DNA of 24,663 bases from JAIVGV01 sp031425275 (GTDB lineage: Bacteria > Acidobacteriota > Blastocatellia > Pyrinomonadales > Pyrinomonadaceae). Where the stretch lies: NCBI GenBank assembly GCA_031425275.1, contig JANPJA010000148.1, positions 1 to 24,663 of the forward strand, read 5' to 3'. Below are positions 16,101 to 23,571 of this stretch, piece after piece. The notes under the pieces were generated by a model. The model worked only from the letters and a program-made list of their open reading frames with translations. It was not told the origin of the DNA and ran no database searches. A program made the position numbers and the translations under genes. Each line of letters opens with the position of its first letter. The stretch's first letter is position 1.

Positions 16101-18073
16101 CGACGAGCAAAGTTCTCTCGCGCAAGGATGTCATCATCCGTCTCGCCATGCCGCGCTTCCTGACGGCGGGCGACAACGTCGTCCTCTCCGGCATCGTCCA
16201 CAACTATCTCAAACAGGAGAAGACGACGCAGATTTCCCTCAACATTCAAGGCGCGCAACTGCTCGACCCGCCGACGCAGACCGTCCGCATCCCGGCGAAC
16301 GGCGAGCACCGCGTCAACTGGCGCGTCAGCGCGCAGCAGACCGGCAATCTGACGCTGCTGGCGAAAGCCCTGACCGACACCGAGTCGGACGCCGTCGAGT
16401 TGACGCTGCCCGTCGTCCCGCGCGGACTCAAGCAGAGCCGCGCGGAGGCCGTCACGCTCGCGGGCGACGGTGACGAGGAACGCACCGTCACCCTCAACCT
16501 CCCCGCGAACGCCGACCCGCGCGCGCGCACGCTGCGCATCGAGGCCTCGCCCTCGCTCGCCTCCACCCTCTTCGGCGCGCTCGACTACCTGACGAGCTAC
16601 CCGTACGGCTGCACCGAGCAGACCATGTCGTCGTTCCTGCCGACGGTCGTCGTGGCGAACGCTTTGCGCGAGGTGGAGCAGGCTTCGGTGCGCGACACCA
16701 ACAACGTCAACCGCAAGGTCAAGAAGGGTCTCGACCGCCTCGCCAAGTTCCAGCATACGGACGGCGGCTGGGGCTGGTGGAAGGATGACGCGACCGACCC
16801 GTGGATGACTGCCTACGTGGTTGACGGCCTGACCATCGCCTCGCGCGCCGGCTACCAAGTGGACGACTCGCGCATCGAGCGGGCGCGCGCGCGGCTCGCC
16901 GCGCTCATCGACGCCGGGAAGAACGAAGAGGGCACGGCCTTCGACATCGAGACGCGCGCCTACATGGTTTACGCGCTCGCGCAGAGCGGCGGCGCGGAAG
17001 CCCGCCACGTCGAGGAGATGTTCACCAACCGCGGCCGGCTCCAACCCTACGGCCGCGCCCTGCTCGCCTTGACGCTGCGGCAGCGCGGCGACACCGCCCG
17101 CGCCAAACAGTTGGCGGGCGAGATCGAGCGCACGGCCACGCAGTCCGACTTCGACGCGCGCTGGGAGTCGAACCGCACGGTCGGCCACGGCTACAAAGAA
17201 GAGAACGCCATCGAGGCCACCGCGCTCTCGGTCAAGGCCCTCGCGCTCGTCTCGCCGCAGTCGGGCGTACTGCCGAAGGCCGCGCGCTGGCTCGCGATGA
17301 ACCGGCGCAACGGCCACTACTGGGTCTCGACCCGGCAGACGGCCTTCGTCATCTACGGCCTGACAGACTACCTCAAGGTGTCGCGGGAGCTGTCGCCCGA
17401 CTACGCGCTCGAAGTCTACGTCGGGGGCGAACAGGTCTTGACCAAACAGGTCACGTCGGCCGAAGCGGCGAAGGCCGAGAAGTTCACCGTCGTCCGGCGC
17501 AACGAGCAGGTCGGCGGCTCGAACCAGATTCGCGTCGTCAAACGCGGGCGCGGCGTCCTCTACTTCTCGGCCTCGCTCGACTTCGCGACGACCGAAGAGA
17601 CGACCGCGCCGCAAAGCACTTCGGGTTTGAAGATCACGCGCGAGTATCTGCGCCTCGTGCTCGACGACAGCGGCAACACGATGAAGTGGAAGACCGAGCC
17701 GCTGGGCGGCGAGGTGCGCTCGGGCGAGACCATCGTCGTGCGCCTGACCATCGAGGGCAACGCCGCGCCGTACCTGCTGATCGAAGACCCGATCCCGGCC
17801 GGCTGCGAGCAGATCGAGTCGGCGGGCGGGCTTTCCTTCGACCGCACGCTCAGCGATTGGAGCTACTACTACAGCGAGCGCGAGTTCCGCGACGAGCGCA
17901 CGGCCTTCTTCCTCAACTGGTTCGGCGGGGGCAAGGCCACCTTCCAGTACGCCATGCGCGTGCAGGAGCCGGGCGACTTCCGCGTCGCGCCCGCGCGCGT
18001 CGAGTTGATGTACCAGCCCTCCGTCCAGTCGAACACGGCGAGCGGGCGGCTGACGATTCAGGATCGGAAGTGA
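13124..18073 (+). CDS. Bacterial alpha-2-macroglobulin with intact thioester motif
   Basis: A 1649-aa periplasmic protease trap. Residues about 8-24 are an uncleaved-looking membrane anchor; there is no lipobox cysteine, unlike E. coli YfhM. Macroglobulin-type beta domains follow ('DGALMVYAVNRQSGAPRAGV', 'FLYTDRPVYRPQQKVYFKGI'), interrupted by a Gly/Asp/Glu-rich insert at about 298-328. 'SLGVVDEAVYSI' near 866 precedes the bait-like segment (about 880-942). The A2M core starts at about 943 ('RKVFKDTAFWQPAV', 'LPDNLTTWRATARAVT'). The thioester-domain motif C1163-T-E-Q1166 lies in 'YPYGCTEQTMSSFLP'. The C-terminus ends in an MG10-like domain ('AFFLNWFGGGKATFQYAMRV', 'PARVELMYQPSV'). The intact CXEQ implies covalent capture of an attacking protease. 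Downstream of DUF1175. Confidence 0.93.
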   Translation: MNSKTLKSVLVYLLVAFAVFTFSFWRLRSLAEGYSHGEWFPEQEYTERNPEKPAKPFFSLNSSRTYGTNERPRIFLNYRDIDAIDFRVYKINDPAKFFHQLENPHQFGEDEESEFESYFRKRNPRFLERVRAFKASFFVWFRDYFRTQLKNESRRGVNQKFRNPDAEAESEQTPLNVADYARVPLLNPGQMVRSWREKLPPLTNDYDRRTIPMGKQGAGVYVVEAVNGDLRAYSVVMVTDLTMVQKTSRDGALMVYAVNRQSGAPRAGVKVEVYKGKDSLASGATDNQGIYRANVKPTRPAAAAPADEGEDDEGGGGEEGDGSGAEENPAYVVMATERENFAISDLDSYYFGGGGEESGGEMTSFLYTDRPVYRPQQKVYFKGILRRQSENGYQLPTGPVAVSIEDDNGAKVSEQNLTLSSRGTFSGEFDLGEDAPLGNYNITAATEGGTARGYFEVMEYKKPEYKVAVTVPQKFVPVGQGMKFAVSARYFFGSPVTRADVKYYVYRERYYHYFFDKTEDPIDEFGVEDGEESSGGGYTDYGDPMVKEGEGKLDANGQLLVDFTVPEPGERDQWDYTYRLEAQVTDAARRQMDGSASFVGTRGSTVADAETEKFVYYENDTARVLVHTRDYEGKPRASQVTLKFVEQTWEKIETNDYGYRSFQYKLREKELSTASVQTNEQGEAAYDWKVDRPGNIQIKTTVSEGGRQYTSQGGYIWVAERADGGEAYDYSYQEEGQIKLIPDKKSYKAGETAHVMAILPKDKAHLLVTTEWMTVMQTKQISTTGRAVVIDVPIEARYAPNVFLSVTYVRNGEMYVGDQSIIVPPREKLLKLEIIPNKSEYKPRETVSYTVLARDGNGQPAPGAEVSLGVVDEAVYSIRQESAGDIRRDFYGQRYNQVNTAYSTNYNFTGYAGTKPMQLAANKRAYQLADFKNEGEFAEAVVRKVFKDTAFWQPAVVTGADGKATVKVDLPDNLTTWRATARAVTADTKVGATTSKVLSRKDVIIRLAMPRFLTAGDNVVLSGIVHNYLKQEKTTQISLNIQGAQLLDPPTQTVRIPANGEHRVNWRVSAQQTGNLTLLAKALTDTESDAVELTLPVVPRGLKQSRAEAVTLAGDGDEERTVTLNLPANADPRARTLRIEASPSLASTLFGALDYLTSYPYGCTEQTMSSFLPTVVVANALREVEQASVRDTNNVNRKVKKGLDRLAKFQHTDGGWGWWKDDATDPWMTAYVVDGLTIASRAGYQVDDSRIERARARLAALIDAGKNEEGTAFDIETRAYMVYALAQSGGAEARHVEEMFTNRGRLQPYGRALLALTLRQRGDTARAKQLAGEIERTATQSDFDARWESNRTVGHGYKEENAIEATALSVKALALVSPQSGVLPKAARWLAMNRRNGHYWVSTRQTAFVIYGLTDYLKVSRELSPDYALEVYVGGEQVLTKQVTSAEAAKAEKFTVVRRNEQVGGSNQIRVVKRGRGVLYFSASLDFATTEETTAPQSTSGLKITREYLRLVLDDSGNTMKWKTEPLGGEVRSGETIVVRLTIEGNAAPYLLIEDPIPAGCEQIESAGGLSFDRTLSDWSYYYSEREFRDERTAFFLNWFGGGKATFQYAMRVQEPGDFRVAPARVELMYQPSVQSNTASGRLTIQDRK

Positions 18074-18104
18074 GCATAGTCTTAGATTGGATCAGGATTA
18101 AGAA

Positions 18105-18249
18105 TTAACCACAGAGGACACGGAGGCACACGGAGGAAAGGCAATCTGGAATCTCAAATCTCAAATCTGGAATCTCAAATCTGAAATTTCAAATTTCAAA
18201 TGAGACGTTTTCTGATCTCTCCGCGTGCCTCCGTGTCCTCTGTGGTTAA
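18105..18249. repeat. Inverted-repeat element (ACAGAGGACACGGAGG family) enclosing a heptamer array
   Basis: The left arm 18105-18137 pairs with right arm 18218-18249. The outer 25 bp are perfectly complementary; the inner ends diverge slightly. The arm is made of short purine-rich units of the same style as the CGCAGAGACGC elements at 10454 and 24591, but with a different sequence. The loop is occupied by an AT-rich array of seven-base units. Confidence 0.88.
18143..18198. repeat. Heptamer tandem array (AATCTCA family)
   Basis: Eight uninterrupted 7-bp units: AATCTGG, AATCTCA x2, AATCTGG, AATCTCA, AATCTGA, AATTTCA x2. It is AT-rich inside a very GC-rich chromosome and sits in the loop of the surrounding inverted repeat. 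Confidence 0.9.
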
Positions 18250-18308
18250 AAATCGTTCTCGCTACACTCAACCGTAAGTAACCTCGCGACCGTTTTGAAG
18301 GTGAACCG

Positions 18309-19190
18309 ATGACTAAAGAAGTTCTCTCCGCACTGGCCTCCGCCGCGCGCGGCCTCCTGCGCGACTGGCGCGCGCTCTTGGCCCTCGCCGTCCTCTACGC
18401 CGCGCTCGTCGCCGCCTGCGGCCTGTTCGTCACCACCCGCGAGGCGACCGCGTGGCAACTCTTCCTGACCGCCGCGACGGCCGTCGCCATCCCTTTGCTG
18501 CTGTGCGTCGTGCTCGCCGGCTGCGCGCTCTACGCGGCGGGCGAGCGGCGCGCGATTCCCCTTGTCACCGGCGCGCTTAAAGGGTTCTGGAAGGTGGCGG
18601 TGTTGGGGGTGCCCGTCCTCGCGCTCGTCGTCCTCACGGTGTGGGGGATGAACAAGCTGGAGAACAAGGTCAGGCACGACCCGCGCGCCGAAGCGCAGGA
18701 GACTTTCTCGACGCCGGAGGAGGACGAGTCTGAAGTCGAGTCGGGTGAGAAGAAGAAGCCGCCCGTGCGCTGGAAGTACCTGTTCGTCTCGGCCCTGCGG
18801 CTGCTCCTCCTCGGCGTCGCGCTCCCGCTGCTCGCCGCGCAGTTGTTCATCGGCGCGGCGCGCGGCGGCGTCGTCGCGGGGCTGCGCCGGCTCGGCCGCG
18901 CCTTCGGCCCGCGCTCCGTCTTCACCTACGCCGTCGGCATGATCGTCTTCGCGCTGCTGCCCTATTTTCTTTTCAACCTGCGCACGCCCGCCAGCGCGGG
19001 CTGGCTCGAAGTGACGCTGCTGTCGCTCCGCCTCGGCCTCGTCTTCCTGCTCACGCTCGGCGGCGCGCTGATGACGATGACCGCGCTGGCGCACGACGGC
19101 GACGGCGAGAATATACCTGCGACTTCCGCGACGGCCCCGCCGCCGCAAACGGCCCCGCGTGTCGAAGAACCCGTCGGCGCGGGCGCGTGA
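18309..19190 (+). CDS. Six-helix membrane protein of unknown function in the A2M locus
   Basis: A 293-aa integral membrane protein. About three helices lie in residues 20-115, then a hydrophilic acidic stretch (about 118-155, 'TPEEDESEVESGEKKK'), then about three more helices (156-255) and a Pro/Ala-rich tail. I do not recognise a family. The ATG at 18309 has a good ribosome binding site (GAAGGTG). It ends 60 bp before the transpeptidase fusion gene on the same strand, so co-transcription is likely. A role in anchoring or exporting components of the A2M module is possible but unsupported by any motif. Confidence 0.75.
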   Translation: MTKEVLSALASAARGLLRDWRALLALAVLYAALVAACGLFVTTREATAWQLFLTAATAVAIPLLLCVVLAGCALYAAGERRAIPLVTGALKGFWKVAVLGVPVLALVVLTVWGMNKLENKVRHDPRAEAQETFSTPEEDESEVESGEKKKPPVRWKYLFVSALRLLLLGVALPLLAAQLFIGAARGGVVAGLRRLGRAFGPRSVFTYAVGMIVFALLPYFLFNLRTPASAGWLEVTLLSLRLGLVFLLTLGGALMTMTALAHDGDGENIPATSATAPPPQTAPRVEEPVGAGA

Positions 19191-19250
19191 CGGCGGGCGT
19201 GTCCGCGAGTCCCGGTGCGGGCGTGTGGTCGAGAGTCCAGTTTGAGTCGG

Positions 19251-22196
19251 ATGTGGTCTGAATCATTACGCGGCGCGCGAAAGAGCGTGGCGCACTTGTG
19301 CGTCGGCGTCGCCGTGCTGTGCGCGTGGCCGGCACAAACCGCGAAGTTCGTCGGCACGCCTTACCCGTCGGCGACGCCGCGAGCCGGCCTCAGCCCCGTC
19401 GAAGTTGACGCCGCGCTACAACGCGCCGCGCTGGGCGCGCTCGGCGGGCGCGACGGCACGATTGTCGTCCTCGACGCGCAGACGGGGCGCGTCCGCGCCG
19501 CCGCCAACCCCCGACTCGCCGCCGAGGGGGTATTCCCGCCCGGTTCGGCAGTCAAGCCTTTCACGCTGCTCGCGTCCCTGCGCTCCGGCCTCCTGCGCCC
19601 GGACTCGCGTCTGCCTTGCCGCAAACATTTCAAACGCGCCGACGCCGACTTCACCTGCGCCCACCCCGTCTTCAAACCGCCCTTCGACGCCGGGCAAGCC
19701 CTCGCACACTCCTGCAACTTTTTCTTCGCGCGCCTCGGCGAACGGCTCGACGCCGACCATTTCAAACAGACGCTCGCCGCGCACGGACTCGACCCGCAGT
19801 TGAGCGCGAGGCCCGCCGACGCGCCGACGACGCAGACTCAACCGGCCGGCTCTCGCACGAACGCGCATCACGCCTCCCGCCGAAACGCGCCCGCCCGCGT
19901 CGCGCCCGCGGCTTGGGACACGAGCACCGCGCTCGGCGAAGGCGGCGCGCTCGGCGTCTCGCCGCTCCGTCTCGTCGCCGCCTACGCGGCCCTCTTCAAC
20001 GGCGGCCGACTCTACGAGCCGCGATTATCCGCGCCGGAGCATTTTCAGCCGCGCGAACTCGCACGCGTCCCCGTCTCCGACGACGAGCGAGCCCTGCTCA
20101 TCGCGGGGATGCGCGGCGCGGTCAGGTACGGCACGGCCGAGGCGTCCGGGTTGGACAAACTGCCGCTCCCGGTCTTCGGCAAGACCGGCACGGCCACCGA
20201 GATCGGGGGCTTCCGCACGCACGGCTGGTTCGTCGGCTTCGCCGCTGATGCTCAGGGCGACGCACAACCCGCGACTTCCGAACCGGCTTCACCGGGCGCG
20301 CCGCCGCGTGACAAGCTTTCACCTTCGCGCATCAGGCTCGGCGTGGCCGTCTTCCTCTCACGCGGTCAAGGCAAGCAGGCCGCCGCGGTCGCGCGCGAAG
20401 TCTTCACCGAATACGCGCGCCTCGCCTCGACCGTCGCGCGTGAAGACAAAGAATCAAACTCCGACACCGTGCCGGGCGAGTCGATCAGCCGGCCCGACCG
20501 GACGCGCACCGCCGCGAACGAGTCGCAGACCTTTACATTAGGGTCGCGGCCCGCCGCGTCAAAGTCGCGCCCGTTCGCCCTTCGTCACGACGACGCGGGA
20601 GAATTTATCGTCCGCGTCCGCCCCGCGCGCGACGCGCACTTGCTCGCGCTGCCGCTCGAAGAATATCTGTTCGGCGCGTTGGCGGCCGAGGCGAGCACCG
20701 AAGATGAGTTCGCCGCGTTGAAGGCGCAGGCGGTCGTCAGCCGCACCTACGCGCTCCGCCACCTCGCCCGCCACGCGCGCGAAGGTTTCGACTTCTGCGC
20801 GACCACACACTGCCAGCGTTTCATCCGCGTGACGCGCGAGAACGCGCGGCCCGACTTTCACCCCATGCTCCGCGACGCGCTCGCCGAGACCGCCGGCGAA
20901 ACTCTGCGCGACTCGCGCGGCGGAACGGCCGCCGCCTACTTCAGCGCGTCGTGCGGCGGCGCGACCGCGAACGTCGAGACGTTGTGGGGCACTCCGGCGC
21001 GCGAGGCTTACGAGCGCGGTGTCCGGGACGAAGCCTGCGCCGCGACCACGTACAGCCGCTGGACGGACGCCGTCCCCGCGCGACAACTGCTCACCGCACT
21101 CCGCGAAGACCCGCGCACGGATGTCGGCTCGCGCCTCAACGGCGTCCGCGTCATCCGGCGCGACCGGTCGGGGCGGGCCGAGTTGGTCGAAGTCTCCGGC
21201 GACCGCCGCCGCACCCTGCGCGGCTGGGATTTCAAGATCATCGTCGGCCGCACGCTCGGCTGGTCGATCATCAAAAGCTCGCGCTTCGAGGTGGCGCGCG
21301 AGGGCGGCCGATTCGTCTTTCGCGGCAGCGGCTTCGGCCACGGCCTCGGCCTCTGCCAGAACGGCGCGCACGTCCTCGCCCGACGCGGCGCGGACTACCG
21401 GCAGATTCTCGCGCACTACTTCCCCGGCGCGCTCGTCTCGCGCCGGGGCGCTTCGTCCAAGCACGATGCCGCCACTCTCGCCGACTCCGCGCGCGGCTGG
21501 ATGCCCGACGCGGCGGCCCCGCTTCACCTCCCCAAAACTTCCCCGCCCGCCGCCTCGTTCGCGCACGCGCCGCGCGCGGCTAACATCGCGCCGCGACTCA
21601 CGCTGTCGAGCGGGAATTTCCGCGCGACTTACCCGGCACGCTCCACGGCGAACGCGCGCCGCGAGGTCGAAGCCGCGCTCGCCACGCTCGAAGCCGCGCG
21701 CGCGGACTTGCTCCGCCGTCTCGCCGCCGCCTCGCTCGCGTGGCCCGCCGCGCGCCGCGTCGAGATCAACTTCAACGAGACGACCGCCGACTTCGTCGCC
21801 GCCACCGGCCAGCCCGCGTGGGCCGCCGCCGCGACGCGCGGCCACCGCGTCGAACTGCAACCGCTCGCCCTGCTCCGCCGTCGCGGCATCGTCACGCCAA
21901 CCCTCCGGCACGAACTGGCACACGTCCTCCTCGACGCGCTCTCCCACGGCCGCGCCCCGCGCTGGCTCACCGAAGGACTCGCCGCCCACTTCGCCGGCGA
22001 GGCCGCGCTGCTCTCGCCGCACGCCCCGCGCGCACACCCGTCGCGCGAAGAGTTGGAACGCAAACTCAACGCGCCCGCTTCGGCCACGGAGATGCGCGCC
22101 CTCTACGCCGCCGCCCACCGCGAAGTCGCCGCGCTCATCCGCGCCGAAGGCGAGTCGGCCGCGTGGCGACGCGCCGCGACGGAGGCCCGACCGTGA
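19251..22196 (+). CDS. Penicillin-binding transpeptidase / SpoIID / HELAH zinc peptidase fusion
   Basis: A 981-aa secreted protein with a signal peptide (about 1-31) and three enzyme-like modules. First (about 60-395), a penicillin-binding transpeptidase with S99-x-x-K102 in 'PPGSAVKPF', S154-C-N156 and K311-T-G in 'FGKTGTATEIGG'; no glycosyltransferase domain precedes it. Second (about 458-733), a SpoIID/LytB domain: 'PLEEYLFGALAAEAS' with candidate catalytic E480, 'ALKAQAVVSRTYAL', Cys/His cluster 'DFCATTHCQRF', 'SASCGG' and 'GSGFGHGLGLCQNGA'. SpoIID proteins cleave or activate cleavage of denuded glycan. Third (about 785-975), a gluzincin-like peptidase with H887-E-L-A-H891 and E908 in 'WLTEGLAAHF', as in peptidase MA. 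The frame opens at GTG 19215, but ATG 19251 gives a normal signal peptide. It may replace PbpC or YfaQ as the A2M partner. Confidence 0.88.
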   Translation: MWSESLRGARKSVAHLCVGVAVLCAWPAQTAKFVGTPYPSATPRAGLSPVEVDAALQRAALGALGGRDGTIVVLDAQTGRVRAAANPRLAAEGVFPPGSAVKPFTLLASLRSGLLRPDSRLPCRKHFKRADADFTCAHPVFKPPFDAGQALAHSCNFFFARLGERLDADHFKQTLAAHGLDPQLSARPADAPTTQTQPAGSRTNAHHASRRNAPARVAPAAWDTSTALGEGGALGVSPLRLVAAYAALFNGGRLYEPRLSAPEHFQPRELARVPVSDDERALLIAGMRGAVRYGTAEASGLDKLPLPVFGKTGTATEIGGFRTHGWFVGFAADAQGDAQPATSEPASPGAPPRDKLSPSRIRLGVAVFLSRGQGKQAAAVAREVFTEYARLASTVAREDKESNSDTVPGESISRPDRTRTAANESQTFTLGSRPAASKSRPFALRHDDAGEFIVRVRPARDAHLLALPLEEYLFGALAAEASTEDEFAALKAQAVVSRTYALRHLARHAREGFDFCATTHCQRFIRVTRENARPDFHPMLRDALAETAGETLRDSRGGTAAAYFSASCGGATANVETLWGTPAREAYERGVRDEACAATTYSRWTDAVPARQLLTALREDPRTDVGSRLNGVRVIRRDRSGRAELVEVSGDRRRTLRGWDFKIIVGRTLGWSIIKSSRFEVAREGGRFVFRGSGFGHGLGLCQNGAHVLARRGADYRQILAHYFPGALVSRRGASSKHDAATLADSARGWMPDAAAPLHLPKTSPPAASFAHAPRAANIAPRLTLSSGNFRATYPARSTANARREVEAALATLEAARADLLRRLAAASLAWPAARRVEINFNETTADFVAATGQPAWAAAATRGHRVELQPLALLRRRGIVTPTLRHELAHVLLDALSHGRAPRWLTEGLAAHFAGEAALLSPHAPRAHPSREELERKLNAPASATEMRALYAAAHREVAALIRAEGESAAWRRAATEARP

Positions 22197-22221
22197 GGGA
22201 GGGCGGAGAAGAGAAATAGCC

Positions 22222-22257
22222 ATGAACGCGGAACGCGGAACCTCATTCCGCATTCAT
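22222..22257. repeat. Short inverted repeat of GAACGCG/GAATGCG heptamers
   Basis: The arms 22222-22233 and 22246-22257 are complementary at 11 of 12 positions. The left arm region contains two tandem GAACGCG units (22224-22237). The right arm, read on the other strand, starts with the variant GAATGCG. It lies in the 166-bp gap between the fusion gene and the endonuclease/exonuclease/phosphatase gene. Confidence 0.7.
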
Positions 22258-22362
22258 ACTTTCATATTGTCCGCCCGCGCCCTCCCTCACTGTCAGGCCT
22301 CCGTCGGACTCGACCGGCCGCAGTTGTAACCGCCCGCCCGCGCCTGTAACATCGACGGCGTT

Positions 22363-23568
22363 TTGAGTCACGCGGCCACACAGGACAGCACCGACCCGGC
22401 TTCCGCCCTCGACCACACGCTCGCGCCGCACTTCCACGAACTCGCCCGCTTCAATTCCACCCGTGAGATGCGCGCCTCGCTCCTTTACGCGGAGTTGCGC
22501 TCTGAGATCGAGCGCACTCTCGACGGCGTCGTGTGTGAGAACTTCGCCGCGCCACGGACGAACGACGCCGCCGATTACGTCCGCGCGACCGCGTGGAACG
22601 TCGAGCGCGGGAAGCGTCTGCCGGGCATCGTGCGCGCGCTCGGAGAGCATTCGGACATGAGTGCGAGCGACGTGCTGCTGCTCACCGAGTTGGATCACGG
22701 GATGGCGCGCACCGGGAACAGCTTCGTCGCGCGCGAGATCGCGCGAACGCTGCGGCTCAACTATGTGTTCGCGCCCTGTTACGTCGCGCTCAACAAGGGT
22801 AGCGGACTCGAAGCGCGCTCCGCGGGCGAGAACACGCTCGCCCTCCACGGCAACGCGCTTTTCTCGCGCTGGCCCATCGAGCGCGCGCACTCTTTCGCGC
22901 TCCCGAACGGCAAGGACAAGATGCGCGGGAATGAGAAGCGGCTGGGGAGCCAGCGCGCGGTCGTCGCGGATGTCGCGCACCCGCTGGGGACTTTCCGCGC
23001 CGCGAGCGTACACCTCGACGCGCACTCGACGCAGGCGCACCGCCGGCGGCAGATGAGCCTCCTGCTCGATCACCTCGCGCAACTCTCGCCGCAACTCCCG
23101 ACGCTCGTCGGCGGCGACTGGAATACGACGACCTACAACTCGCGCCGCGCCGTCTATACCATCGCCGGATTCTTTCGCCGCGTCGGGATGGGCGTCGGCC
23201 GCTTCATCACCCAACACTACCCGCACCCCGACCGCTGGTTCGAGCGCAAGCTCTTCCGCGAGATCGAGCGGCGCGGCTACAACTACCGCGACCTCAACGC
23301 CGACGGCGCGGGCACGCTCCACTACGACGTGCGCGACCTCGCCGCCAACACGAACATGGGCGAGTGGATACCGGGCTGGTGCTTCTGGTTCCTCAACCGC
23401 GCGCTCGCCCCGCACGGCGGTCGCTGCTCGCTCAAGCTCGACTGGTTCGCCGGGCAACACATCACGCCCGCCGGCGACCGTGCCCCGCGCGTCATCGGCG
23501 GTCTGCGCGACGCGGACGGCCCGCTCTCCGATCACGACGCCATCGTCCTCGACTTCCTGCCACGTTAA
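22363..23568 (+). CDS. Endonuclease/exonuclease/phosphatase (EEP) family protein
   Basis: A 401-aa protein with the full EEP active-site set: N79 in 'ATAWNVERG', E109 in 'LLLTELDHG', H217 in 'ASVHLDAHS', D252 and N254 in 'GGDWNTT', and S389-D390-H391 in 'PLSDHDAI'. EEP enzymes hydrolyse phosphodiesters in DNA, RNA, lipids or phosphoinositides using Mg2+, and the substrate cannot be told from sequence. A segment of about 110 residues separates the DWN and SDH motifs, longer than in minimal EEP nucleases. No signal peptide is visible, so it is probably cytoplasmic. The start used is a TTG at 22363 with a weak ribosome binding site; ATG 22468 would keep the whole catalytic domain. It is the last gene of the plus-strand block, 166 bp after the fusion gene. 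Confidence 0.85.
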   Translation: MSHAATQDSTDPASALDHTLAPHFHELARFNSTREMRASLLYAELRSEIERTLDGVVCENFAAPRTNDAADYVRATAWNVERGKRLPGIVRALGEHSDMSASDVLLLTELDHGMARTGNSFVAREIARTLRLNYVFAPCYVALNKGSGLEARSAGENTLALHGNALFSRWPIERAHSFALPNGKDKMRGNEKRLGSQRAVVADVAHPLGTFRAASVHLDAHSTQAHRRRQMSLLLDHLAQLSPQLPTLVGGDWNTTTYNSRRAVYTIAGFFRRVGMGVGRFITQHYPHPDRWFERKLFREIERRGYNYRDLNADGAGTLHYDVRDLAANTNMGEWIPGWCFWFLNRALAPHGGRCSLKLDWFAGQHITPAGDRAPRVIGGLRDADGPLSDHDAIVLDFLPR

Positions 23569-23571
23569 AAA

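Larger units (their letters stand above)
18074..18308. other. Repeat-filled gap between A2M and membrane protein genes
   Basis: No gene. Most of the gap is one nested element: an inverted repeat (18105-18249) enclosing a heptamer array (18143-18198). The last 59 bp before the next gene contain its ribosome binding site, GAAGGTG at about 18296-18302, six to seven bases before ATG 18309. No convincing promoter is seen. Confidence 0.6.

Noticed and set aside
13043..17614. A 1523-codon open frame antisense to the A2M gene
   Set aside because: The translation is dominated by Arg, Val, Asp, Ala, Leu and Gly with no domain and no signal. Long antisense frames are expected opposite GC-rich genes whose codons avoid stops on the other strand, and the sense frame is a textbook A2M.
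20559..22253. A 564-codon frame antisense to the transpeptidase fusion
   Set aside because: Low-complexity Arg/Gly/Ala/Val-rich translation with no motifs; shadow of the plus-strand gene.
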